From contig DJVG01000005.1 of the NCBI GenBank assembly GCA_002441095.1, positions 1 to 13,423 of the forward strand: a stretch of 13,423 nucleotides of DNA. Direction: 5' to 3'. The notes under the pieces are model-generated. The model was not told the origin of the DNA. It did no database searches and worked only from the letters and a program-made list of their open reading frames with translations. The stretch is from Elusimicrobia bacterium UBA6262 (GTDB lineage Bacteria; CAYTYR01; UBA6262). Positions 1-7,107 of the stretch are shown in pieces (within the stretch, counting starts at the first letter, position 1; every line of letters begins with the position of its first letter). A program made the translations under genes and the position numbers.

Positions 1-3000
1 TTTGCTGGGTTAGGCGGTGTTCATTAAGCTGCTTCTTGGTCAGCAGTTTAGTTAAGGAAGAAATTATATATCCTTCCATAGTTTGCGTACCAGAGGAGAA
101 GCTCACCTGGTACCAGGACACATTGAGCCGATCCTTTATTATCCAGGTTACCTTGAATGATTCACCGCTTATTACTTTGGTGAGCACCGGCGCGTTTTCA
201 TCCGGAGCAGTCCTGATGTTCGTATTATCGATCATGGCCAGGATATATTTATCGGCGACATAGGCCTTCGTTTTAGCATCGTCTTTAGCTTGCTGTTTTT
301 CGAGCTTCGACTTACGCTCAGCTTCCAGTATCTTTTCCTGTTCCGCTTTCTCGCGGAGCTCTCGGATTTTCAGTTCCGCAGCTGCTTTAGCTTTAGACTC
401 GGCTTCCTGCCGTTCCTTCAGCTCTGCCTCAGCCTTAAGCTCACTGGTTTTGCGTGCTGCTTCTTCGGTGGCAGTTTTTTCCGTTTCGGTGATGATCTTG
501 GTGACACCGGCATTGACAAAGACCGTACCTGAAGAAGTGCTGATTTCATACCAGTCCCTGATGCGGGCGTTCAGTTTATAGGTTGTCCCGAGCTTGGCCT
601 TTTCCATAATGGAGGCATTCTTATTGGCTGATTGGCGCAGGTTTGTATTATTAATTGTGATCAGGACGTATTTATCTTTGAGCCATTCACCCTCTGCTGC
701 CGCCAGCTGTTCCAGCGCCGGTTGTTGCGGTTCGGAAGCCCTGGCTTGGAGCAGAGCATCGAGTGCTTCCTTGGTGACCGGTTTGGCCAGCGCTGAATGA
801 ACGTAAGCTTTTATATTTTGTTTGCCGGAGGGGACATCAACCTGGTACCAGGGATTTTTATCTGCGCCGTTTTCAATCCAGATGAGCTTGTAGTATTCTC
901 CAGCCTTGGCCCTGGTAATGATCGGCGATGATGTTGACGGAGCTGACCTGAGATTGGCGTTTTCGGCCTGGATCAGGAGGTATTTATCCTGGACCTGGGA
1001 TTCTATTTTGGCTCTGGCTTCAGCTTCCTGGCGTTTCGCTAGTTCCGCTTTCTCGCGGAGTTTTTTGGCTTTTTCTTCTGCTTCGAGCTTCGACTGACGC
1101 TCAGCTTCCTGAGCCTGCCGAAGGACTTCCTGTTTAGCTTTTAACTCGGCTTCTTGTTTCTCGAGCCGAAACTTGCGTTCGGCTTCCTGCCGGACTTTTT
1201 CTTCAGCTTCTTTTTTTAATTTATCCTGGCGGCGCAGTTCCTGCTGCTGGCGATAGTGGTTCAGTTCCTGTTCCGTCATCAGTTTGACCCGGTTGATGGG
1301 GACAAAGGCTGTACCTGAAGCCGTATCCACGCCGTACCATTCCGTAGTCCTGGTCACGATCTTGAAACTAGTATCAGGTAAGGCGGTGCCGCTGACTAGC
1401 GCATTTTTGTTCGGCGCCGGATAAACGCTGGTTTGTTTGTTTATTAATATATATTTGTCTTTGAGCCAGGCAATTTCCTTGGCTTTGTCGGCTTCGAGCT
1501 TCGACTGACGCTCAGCTTCCTGCCGGACTTTCTCTGCTGCTGCTTCTTTGCCCCGGAGATCAGCTTCAGCTCGGATTAATTTATCCTTTTCCAGCTTGGC
1601 TATGCGTGCTGCTTCCTGGCGGGCTTTTTCTTCATCAGCCGCCAGGCGTTCAGCCTTCTCTTTCTTAGCCAGGGCTTCAGCTTCATGTTGCTTGCGTAAA
1701 ATAGATTCACGCTCTTTATTGATCCTGGATTCCACATCAACTTCAGTAAGCAGGTCAACCAGGCCTTTGCTGATAAAAGCGTTCTGGTCTGGCGGCAGGA
1801 ATACCTCATACCAGTCTTGTCTCCTGGTTAGCAGCTTGAAAATATCAGATCTTTTAGCGTTGGCTAATATATTAGCAGTGAGGTTCGGCTCAGCGCGCAG
1901 GTTGGCATTGGTAGCCTTGACCACTATATATTTGTCTTTACACCAGGCTTCGTCCCGGGCTTTGGCTTCAGCTTCCAGGATCTTTTCCTGTTCCTTTTTT
2001 TCGCGGAGCTGTCTCTCTTTCAGCTCTGCGGCTGCGCGGCTCTGGCGTTCTTTTTCTTCGGCGGCTTTTCTTTCCAAAGACCGCTTTGCTTCCAAATCAT
2101 TAGCAGTGATAATATTGGCCAGGCTGCTGGCTACAAAAGCTGTACCAGAAGACAGGCTGATCTCGTACCAGTCTTTAGCCCGGGCAACTAGTTTGAAAGA
2201 TTCACCAGCTTTGGTTTTGTTTAGGATTGGTGCGGTTTTGCTGGGCGACTTACGCAGGTTTATATTAGCCTTATTAATAAGTACATATTTATCAGCCAGC
2301 CATTCTTCTTCCATGGCTCTGGCTTCAGCTTCCTGGCGTTTCGCTAGTTCCGCTTTCTCGCGGAGCTCTCGGATTTTCAGTTCGGCGGCTTCCCTGGCCC
2401 GTTGGTCCGCGGCTTCTTTTATCCTGCGTTCATTTTCCAGCCTGGCTTTCAGTTCTTCTTCCTGGCGTTCTTTCAGTTCCGCTGTCTCGCGGAGCTTGCG
2501 GGCCTTTTCTTCAGCAGCTTTCTGCTGATATTCAGCTACACCATCTGCGCTTAATATTTTACCCAGGTTATGATTGATGAAAGCCGTGCCGCTGGAAAAA
2601 TTGATCTCATACCATTCTGCCCGGCGCGAAACCAGTTTAAATGAATCACCAATATTGACAGTACTGAGGATCTTGCCTTTAATATTCGGTTTGTCTTGCA
2701 AAATAGCTTTCTTGACCATGATGAGCACATACTTATCTTTGAGCCATTCTTCTTCCCGGGTCTTGGCCTCTGCTTCTTTTTTGGCCTTCAATTCCGCCGC
2801 GGCCTTGGCCAGACGTTCTCTTTCCAGCTTGGCTTGGTGTTCTGCTTCCTCTTTTTCGAGCTTCGACTGACGCTCAGTTTCCTGAGCCTGCCGAAGGACT
2901 TCCTTGCGCTTGGCCAGTTCCTCGCCAGCGCGTAGTTGTTTGGCTTTCAGTACAGCGGCCTGCCGCTCCTGTTCCAGCTGCGCCAATTTTTTGGGACCGG

Positions 3001-4375
3001 CCAGGACATCAGCTTCGGTGATGATCTGCGCCAAGCTGGAGGCTATAAAAACATTCTGGTCCGGCGGCAGGAATATTACGTACCAGTCATTCTGGCGCGT
3101 TAGTAATTTATAGGTGCTGTCTTTATTAGCCCGGGACAGGATACGGCTGTTCTTGTCCGGGGCTTCGCGCAGGTTAACCATATTGGCCATAACCAGCACA
3201 TATTTATCATTACTCCAGGTATCTGCTTCAGCGGCAACCGGATCAGTCACCGGTGCTGCCAGGGGGTCAGCCTCCGGCTGTTCGTCATTGAGCAGTTTAG
3301 CTGACTTATCTGAGATAAAAGCCGTACCAGAAGATGTGAGTACTTCATACCAGTCTTTAAAGACCCAGACCAGCTTAAAAACAGCCCCTTGTGCAGCAGT
3401 GGTGATCACCTTGGATGTGTCGCTGGCTTTAGCATATAATTTTGCCGACTTTGCCGTCACCGTAATGGTATTCAATTTAAATTGTTTGGCAGATTTAGTA
3501 GCTTCCTTGATCGCTGCCGTCAGTTCAGTTTCCTTAACGATCCTGACTACTTTGGCCAGGACAAATGCCTGTTTATCGTCAGGAAGCAAGACGGTACACC
3601 AATCGCTTTCCTGGGAAAGAATCCGGTAATGATCGCCTGGTTTGGCAGTGACCATGATCTTGGCGGTAATATTTGGTTCTTGCCGCAGGATGATATTGTT
3701 TTCCATGGCCACAGCATACAGGACAACTGCAGGTTTAAGCTGAGGAGTTGTTTTAGGAGCGGCAGCTGCTTTCCGCTGCGCTTTAAGTTTTGCCAGTTGG
3801 GCCGGGGTGATGATCTTGGTTACGTTGGTTGGCACATAACTGATCTTGCCATTGGGTAAAACTATTTCGTACCAGGAAGCGGAAATCTTCCGGCTTAATT
3901 TAAAGGCATTGTCGATCTTGGCCTGGGCGATTACGGGCCCGTCTGTTTTCGGGGTTTTACGGATGTATGAACCGGAGCTGGTGATAAGCACATAATCTTT
4001 TTCCTGCCCGGTTGCGCTTGGTGCCGGCTTAGGTACCAGAAGCCGGGTAGTTTTAGATTTATCCATTATTTTGATGCGGGCATACTTTTTGGACAGGTAC
4101 CCTTCTTTGTTGGCCGAGAGTTCGATGAGATACCAGTCCGGCAATTCCTTGAGGACCTTGAATATCTCTCCTTTGAAAGCGATCTCGGAGATCCTGGCTG
4201 CTGGATCCGGGGCTGACCTGACTTCAGCTTTTTTAATTTCGACAATGACATGGCCTGGCGCGGCTTGGTCGGGGTTGCGTTGGGCGGACCAAAGGGAGGT
4301 ACTAAGCAAAGCGGCTAAACTGAAGGTGCAGAATAGATAAAATATTTTGGTGATACAGGCTTTATTTTTTGTCAT
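1..4375 (-). CDS. Giant exported multi-SH3b repeat protein with charged helical linkers (partial, C-terminus outside window)
   Basis: One open frame of 1458 codons runs from ATG at 4375 off the left edge; I translated it and found no stop. Residues 1-31 look like a signal peptide (KNKACITK basic start, hydrophobic IFYLFCTFSLAALL, likely cut near WSA). Twelve SH3b-like repeats of about 60 residues follow, each with a KYVLI-type first strand, an NLRxxP-like turn and a D/E-W-Y motif: about 43-103, 127-190, 217-280, 301-362, 391-453, 548-609, 696-757, 815-877, 973-1034, 1131-1201, 1234-1296 and 1375-1447. Repeats 5-12 are joined by linkers rich in E, K, R, A and Q with almost no G or P (about 455-545, 612-693, 760-812, 880-970, 1036-1129, 1298-1373; only a short one at 1203-1232), probably long single helices or coiled coils. 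SH3b domains often bind cell-wall or protein ligands, so a periplasmic or surface scaffold is inferred; the ligand is unknown. AGGG lies 6 nt before ATG 4375; an in-frame ATG at 4381 is less well placed. Confidence 0.9.
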   Translation of the reverse strand, partial: MTKNKACITKIFYLFCTFSLAALLSTSLWSAQRNPDQAAPGHVIVEIKKAEVRSAPDPAARISEIAFKGEIFKVLKELPDWYLIELSANKEGYLSKKYARIKIMDKSKTTRLLVPKPAPSATGQEKDYVLITSSGSYIRKTPKTDGPVIAQAKIDNAFKLSRKISASWYEIVLPNGKISYVPTNVTKIITPAQLAKLKAQRKAAAAPKTTPQLKPAVVLYAVAMENNIILRQEPNITAKIMVTAKPGDHYRILSQESDWCTVLLPDDKQAFVLAKVVRIVKETELTAAIKEATKSAKQFKLNTITVTAKSAKLYAKASDTSKVITTAAQGAVFKLVWVFKDWYEVLTSSGTAFISDKSAKLLNDEQPEADPLAAPVTDPVAAEADTWSNDKYVLVMANMVNLREAPDKNSRILSRANKDSTYKLLTRQNDWYVIFLPPDQNVFIASSLAQIITEADVLAGPKKLAQLEQERQAAVLKAKQLRAGEELAKRKEVLRQAQETERQSKLEKEEAEHQAKLERERLAKAAAELKAKKEAEAKTREEEWLKDKYVLIMVKKAILQDKPNIKGKILSTVNIGDSFKLVSRRAEWYEINFSSGTAFINHNLGKILSADGVAEYQQKAAEEKARKLRETAELKERQEEELKARLENERRIKEAADQRAREAAELKIRELREKAELAKRQEAEARAMEEEWLADKYVLINKANINLRKSPSKTAPILNKTKAGESFKLVARAKDWYEISLSSGTAFVASSLANIITANDLEAKRSLERKAAEEKERQSRAAAELKERQLREKKEQEKILEAEAKARDEAWCKDKYIVVKATNANLRAEPNLTANILANAKRSDIFKLLTRRQDWYEVFLPPDQNAFISKGLVDLLTEVDVESRINKERESILRKQHEAEALAKKEKAERLAADEEKARQEAARIAKLEKDKLIRAEADLRGKEAAAEKVRQEAERQSKLEADKAKEIAWLKDKYILINKQTSVYPAPNKNALVSGTALPDTSFKIVTRTTEWYGVDTASGTAFVPINRVKLMTEQELNHYRQQQELRRQDKLKKEAEEKVRQEAERKFRLEKQEAELKAKQEVLRQAQEAERQSKLEAEEKAKKLREKAELAKRQEAEARAKIESQVQDKYLLIQAENANLRSAPSTSSPIITRAKAGEYYKLIWIENGADKNPWYQVDVPSGKQNIKAYVHSALAKPVTKEALDALLQARASEPQQPALEQLAAAEGEWLKDKYVLITINNTNLRQSANKNASIMEKAKLGTTYKLNARIRDWYEISTSSGTVFVNAGVTKIITETEKTATEEAARKTSELKAEAELKERQEAESKAKAAAELKIRELREKAEQEKILEAERKSKLEKQQAKDDAKTKAYVADKYILAMIDNTNIRTAPDENAPVLTKVISGESFKVTWIIKDRLNVSWYQVSFSSGTQTMEGYIISSLTKLLTKKQLNEHRLTQQ
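341..376 (-). repeat. Linker DNA repeat C
   Basis: These 36 bases are identical to 2348-2383, which partly overlaps repeat A copy 1. Both encode ELKIRELREKAE in a linker (about residues 1334-1345 here). It is a third example of near-perfect DNA copying between linkers. Confidence 0.8.
1010..1060 (-). repeat. Linker DNA repeat A, copy 2
   Basis: These 51 bases are identical to 2315-2365. Both encode linker residues reading LREKAELAKRQEAEARA (about 1106-1122 here) just before an SH3b repeat. Identity at the DNA level, including silent positions, points to recent duplication or gene conversion within the giant gene. Confidence 0.85.
1082..1129 (-). repeat. Linker DNA repeat B, copy 2
   Basis: These 48 bases match 2855-2902 with a single difference that changes Ala to Thr in the other copy. 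They encode EVLRQAQEAERQSKLE (about residues 1083-1098). Shorter relatives of the ERQSKLE segment occur near 1494-1527 and 298-330. Confidence 0.85.
2315..2365 (-). repeat. Linker DNA repeat A, copy 1
   Basis: Identical over 51 bases to 1010-1060. It encodes residues about 671-687 at the end of the linker that precedes SH3b repeat 7. Confidence 0.85.
2855..2902 (-). repeat. Linker DNA repeat B, copy 1
   Basis: 47 of 48 bases match 1082-1129. It encodes residues about 492-507 (EVLRQAQETERQSKLE) in the first long linker. Confidence 0.85.
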
Positions 4376-4401
4376 ATTCATCCCTATAGGATTAATATAT
4401 T

Positions 4402-4430
4402 ATTCTACACAAAATACTGATTTAAGTCAA
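4402..4430 (-). promoter_or_regulatory. Sigma70-like promoter of the giant SH3b gene
   Basis: On the minus strand, TTGACT (4430-4425, 5/6 to the -35 consensus) and TAGAAT (4407-4402, 5/6 to the -10 consensus) are separated by exactly 17 bases. Transcription would start near 4395, about 20 bases before the ATG, giving a very short leader. It lies directly behind the ferritin terminator, so the gene is its own transcription unit. Confidence 0.75.
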
Positions 4431-4433
4431 TCT

Positions 4434-4471
4434 AAAATAAAAAAACCCGCCAATATTAAAATTGGCGGGTT
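4434..4471 (-). terminator. Rho-independent terminator of the ferritin gene
   Basis: On the minus strand an 11-bp perfect stem (AACCCGCCAAT with ATTGGCGGGTT, 6-nt loop) is followed by seven T residues and then ATTTT. It sits 22 bases past the ferritin stop codon. No T tract follows on the plus strand, so it works in one direction. Confidence 0.92.
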
Positions 4472-4493
4472 AAGGTGATCATTGGCTGAGCGA

Positions 4494-4988
4494 TTATCCT
4501 TCCCTTTTCTTGAGCTCTTTATCTATATATAACAATGAGCCGGTAGCTTTTTCTCCCAAGAGCTGCAGCTTTTGCAGGATCTCACAGGAACTGGCTTCTT
4601 CCTCAACCTGCTCATTAATGAACCATTGCAGCATGACCTGTGCCGCATAGTCATTTTCTTTCTTGGCAGTTTCATATAATTTATTGATGAGCCCGGTTAC
4701 CTTCTTTTCATGTTCGTAGGTTTGCTCAAAGGCATCCAGCAGGTTCTGGAAATGCGTGGGCGGCTGTTTGATCGGCGCCAATTCCACTTTTCCGCCGCGG
4801 TCCAGCAGATGGTCGTACAATTTCATAGCATGCTTAGTCTCTTCATTGGCCTGCACCTTGAACCAATGGGCAAACCCTTTAAAATTAGCACTCATGGCAA
4901 AAGCGCTCATGGATAAATACAAATAGGATGAATACATCTCGGCGTTGATCTGCGCGTTGATAGCATCTTGTATCTTCTTACTGATCAT
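4494..4988 (-). CDS. ftnA: Bacterial non-haem ferritin, FtnA type
   Basis: Iron-storage ferritin of 164 aa, the usual length; 24 subunits would form a cytoplasmic shell that oxidises Fe(II) and stores the mineral. The ferroxidase residues are in the expected places: E17, Y24, E50 and H53 (EETKHA) for site A, E94 and Q127 for site B, and E126/E129/E130 near the third site. The NEETKH motif and the QWFINEQVEEE helix are characteristic, and no haem-ligand Met typical of bacterioferritin (around residue 52) is seen. GGAGG lies 5 nt before the ATG. It has its own promoter (5024-5052) and terminator (4434-4471), so it is probably monocistronic, with possible readthrough from yajQ. I see no clear Fur box. 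Confidence 0.95.
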   Translation of the reverse strand: MISKKIQDAINAQINAEMYSSYLYLSMSAFAMSANFKGFAHWFKVQANEETKHAMKLYDHLLDRGGKVELAPIKQPPTHFQNLLDAFEQTYEHEKKVTGLINKLYETAKKENDYAAQVMLQWFINEQVEEEASSCEILQKLQLLGEKATGSLLYIDKELKKREG

Positions 4989-5023
4989 AAAATCCTCCGG
5001 TTATTTTGTTCTTTAGCTCTTTA

Positions 5024-5052
5024 TTTATACAATTTATGAGGTAAAAGGTCAA
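5024..5052 (-). promoter_or_regulatory. Sigma70-like promoter of the ferritin gene
   Basis: Minus strand TTGACC (5052-5047) and TATAAA (5029-5024), each 5/6 to consensus, are spaced 17 bases apart. The predicted start is near 5017, about 28 bases before the ferritin ATG. The -35 begins only 8 bases after the yajQ stop codon. Confidence 0.75.
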
Positions 5053-5059
5053 GCTATCT

Positions 5060-5557
5060 TTACCGGTAATTGATACATTGCAAAGGCAGAGGAAAATCAA
5101 GATTATGGATGTAATTTATGACGGTTTGCAGATCATCTTTTTTGGCACTGCTTACTCTCAGTTTTTCGCCCTCGATCTGGACTTGTACCTTGACATTTAG
5201 TTTCTTGATCAGTTGGACCAGTTCCTTGGCTTTTTCCTTTTCTACGCCTACGGCGATATTAGCCAGCTGCCTGATGGTTCCGCCCAAAGCCGTCTCTTCT
5301 GGTTTATAGTCTAAAGCCCGCGGAGAAATTCTCCGGGAAGTGAAACGGTTAGACATTATTTCTTTGAGGGCGCGGAGTTTGTAAGCGTCATCAGCGGTAA
5401 AAGTTATGGTTTTTTCACCTTTGTTAAAAGCGATCCCGGCTTTTGAGTTCTTAAAATCATAGCGCTGGGAAATCTCCTTGAGCGCCTGGTTGACGGCATT
5501 ATCTACTTCCTGCAGGTCAACCTGCGAAACAATATCAAATGAAAAAGTTGCAGCCAC
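5060..5557 (-). CDS. yajQ: YajQ family (DUF520) nucleotide-binding protein
   Basis: 165-aa cytoplasmic protein, the normal length of the YajQ/DUF520 family. Visible hallmarks: FDIVSQVDLQEVDNAVNQA at the N-terminus, EISQRYDFKNSKAGI, the central TSRRISPRALDYKPEE segment, GGTIRQ, and the C-terminal DDLQTVIN and DFPLPLQCINYR. Family members have two ferredoxin-like domains; some bind cyclic di-GMP or nucleotides and act in gene regulation, while others lack an established role, so the function here is not fixed by sequence. GGAG is 6-7 nt upstream of ATG 5557. It follows glmM after 28 bases with no terminator, so the two are likely co-transcribed. No hairpin follows the stop. Confidence 0.93.
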   Translation of the reverse strand: MAATFSFDIVSQVDLQEVDNAVNQALKEISQRYDFKNSKAGIAFNKGEKTITFTADDAYKLRALKEIMSNRFTSRRISPRALDYKPEETALGGTIRQLANIAVGVEKEKAKELVQLIKKLNVKVQVQIEGEKLRVSSAKKDDLQTVINYIHNLDFPLPLQCINYR

Positions 5558-5585
5558 GGTATCTCCTTTTAGTATATTGTTTTTA

Positions 5586-6935
5586 TTAGCTCAGTTTACT
5601 TCTAACTACATCAGCTATCTTCTTGGCCAGCTTATCAGCCAGCTCCTGGGTAGCGGCTTCCACCATCACCCGGCAAAGCATCTGCGTGCCGGAATAACGC
5701 ACCAGGATGCGTCCCTGGTCTTTTAATTCGTTTTCCGCTTCCCGGACCACGTGCATGATCTCGGCTTCAGCGCTCAGCTCTGGCTTGGACTTGACCGGCA
5801 CATTGATCGTTTTTTGCGGGTATATTTTCATTAGTTGGGCCACTTGCGAAAGAGGCTTATTCTCTTTCTTCAGGCTAGCCAGTAACTGTAAAGCTGAGAT
5901 CAGGCCGTCGCCGGTATTATGATAATCCAGGAAAATGATATGTCCGGAATCTTCTCCACCGATAATGGCCCCTTTTTTTAGCATTTCCTCCAGCACATAA
6001 CGGTCGCCGACATTGGTCGTGACATGCCCGATATTGACTTGTTTGCAGAACATGGTCAGTCCCAGATTGCTCATCACTGTACTGACCAGGATGTCATTTT
6101 TAAGCTTCCCATCCTTTTTCAGGGTATTGGTACAGATGGCTAACATGCGGTCCCCGCTTACTATTTCGCCCTTTTCATCGGCAGCTATGCACCGGTCGCC
6201 ATCACCGTCAAAAGCCAGGCCGACATCAGCTTTCTCCTTGACTACTTCGCGCGCCATGACTTCAGGATACAAGGCGCCGCAGTTGGCATTAATATTCTTG
6301 CCGTCAGGATTGTTATTCATCACAATTACTTTAGCTCCCAGCTCTTCAAAGATGCACGGGGCTATTTTATAGGTGGCGCCATTACCGCAGTCAATGACTA
6401 TTTTTAAATCCTCTAAATTTAATTCAGTAGGGAAGGTTTTTTTAAGAAAAGTAATATACCGGCCGCGGGCGTCATCAATACGGAACGCCTTGCCTACTTC
6501 CTCGGCAGTGGGACGCAAAGCATCGATACTCTTGGAGAAGATCATTTCCTCGATCTTGTTTTCTACATCATCCGGCAGTTTATACCCGTCGCGGTTGAAG
6601 ATCTTGATGCCATTATCCTGGAACGGGTTGTGGCTGGCGGAAATGACTATCCCGGCATCAGCTTTCAGGTCAGTGGTTAAAAATGAAATAGCCGGTGTCG
6701 GCATAGGACCTACTAACAGCGCATCCACACCCATGGAGCAAATGCCGGCGACCAGCGCGTTTTCGATCATGTAGCCGGACAGCCGGGTATCCTTGCCGAT
6801 GACGATCCGGTGCCTGTATTTGTGATGTTTACAGTAATGAGCCACTGCCCGCCCGATCTGCATAGTGATCTCTGCAGTCATCGGATAAACATTAGCCACT
6901 CCTCTTACGCCGTCTGTTCCAAATAGCTTGCCCAT
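5586..6935 (-). CDS. glmM: Phosphoglucosamine mutase
   Basis: Converts glucosamine-6-phosphate to glucosamine-1-phosphate for UDP-GlcNAc, hence peptidoglycan and lipopolysaccharide. Its 449 aa match the family length. Visible sites: N-terminal GKLFGTDGVRG; the phosphoserine loop SASHNP with S101; the metal loop DGDGDR at 243-248; the sugar-binding GEDSGH at 327-332; and the phosphate-binding loop RYSGTQ at 413-418. The last usually reads SGTE in the superfamily, so Q418 is a mild oddity. GGAGG precedes ATG 6935. The 168-bp upstream gap holds a candidate promoter and an inverted array of ATCAG units that would lie in its mRNA leader. yajQ follows 28 bases downstream. Confidence 0.96.
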   Translation of the reverse strand: MGKLFGTDGVRGVANVYPMTAEITMQIGRAVAHYCKHHKYRHRIVIGKDTRLSGYMIENALVAGICSMGVDALLVGPMPTPAISFLTTDLKADAGIVISASHNPFQDNGIKIFNRDGYKLPDDVENKIEEMIFSKSIDALRPTAEEVGKAFRIDDARGRYITFLKKTFPTELNLEDLKIVIDCGNGATYKIAPCIFEELGAKVIVMNNNPDGKNINANCGALYPEVMAREVVKEKADVGLAFDGDGDRCIAADEKGEIVSGDRMLAICTNTLKKDGKLKNDILVSTVMSNLGLTMFCKQVNIGHVTTNVGDRYVLEEMLKKGAIIGGEDSGHIIFLDYHNTGDGLISALQLLASLKKENKPLSQVAQLMKIYPQKTINVPVKSKPELSAEAEIMHVVREAENELKDQGRILVRYSGTQMLCRVMVEAATQELADKLAKKIADVVRSKLS

Positions 6936-6957
6936 TAAGCCTCCATGAGTTTGAAAG

Positions 6958-7072
6958 GGTATCAGTAAATCAGAATATCAGGTTGAGAATATCAGGATAA
7001 CAGAAGATCAGGTATTCCTGCTACTCTGATAAGCTGATGTCCTTCCTTCTGGTCTCCTGATCACCTGATAAC
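6958..7072. repeat. Inverted array of 8-bp-spaced ATCAG units in the glmM leader
   Basis: On the plus strand ATCAG-type units start at 6961, 6969, 6977, then 6991, 6999 (AACAG) and 7007. The reverse-complement CTGAT-type units start at 7018 (CTGCT), 7026, 7034, then 7049 (CTGGT), 7057 and 7065. Each arm is therefore two triplets with 8-base spacing, separated by a 14- or 15-base step, and the arms mirror each other around the hairpin CAGG-TATT-CCTG at 7009-7020. The whole would fold into a long imperfect stem-loop of about 55 bp per arm. It fills the space between the MtaB-like gene and glmM. Confidence 0.8.
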
Positions 7073-7078
7073 CTAAAA

Positions 7079-7107
7079 CTTATACCATAAAGTTGACTGC
7101 TATTCAA
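7079..7107 (-). promoter_or_regulatory. Candidate promoter of glmM-yajQ
   Basis: Minus strand TTGAAT (7107-7102, 4/6) and TATAAG (7084-7079, 5/6) are 17 bases apart; the -35 overlaps the stop codon of the upstream MtaB-like gene. Predicted transcription would begin near 7072, exactly at the outer edge of the inverted ATCAG array. It is weaker than the other promoters in the window. Confidence 0.5.

Noticed and set aside
1600..1809. Minus-strand 69-codon frame, and a similar one at 4066-4251
   Set aside because: Both are alternative frames within the giant gene, which has a continuous in-frame translation through these positions.
1548..2528. 326-codon plus-strand open frame rich in Ser/Ala/Phe/Leu, plus other plus-strand frames between 36 and 4340
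   Set aside because: They are antisense to the giant SH3b gene, and their composition is the complement of E/K/R/A-rich linkers and repeated W-Y motifs; none has a convincing ribosome site or a recognisable domain.
6958..7072. CRISPR array
   Set aside because: The units are about 5-8 bases, inverted across a centre and without spacers, so it is not a CRISPR.
6936..7103. glmS-type ribozyme/riboswitch upstream of glmM
   Set aside because: The sequence is dominated by ATCAG/CTGAT units and I see no conserved glmS ribozyme core; the neighbouring gene is glmM, not glmS.
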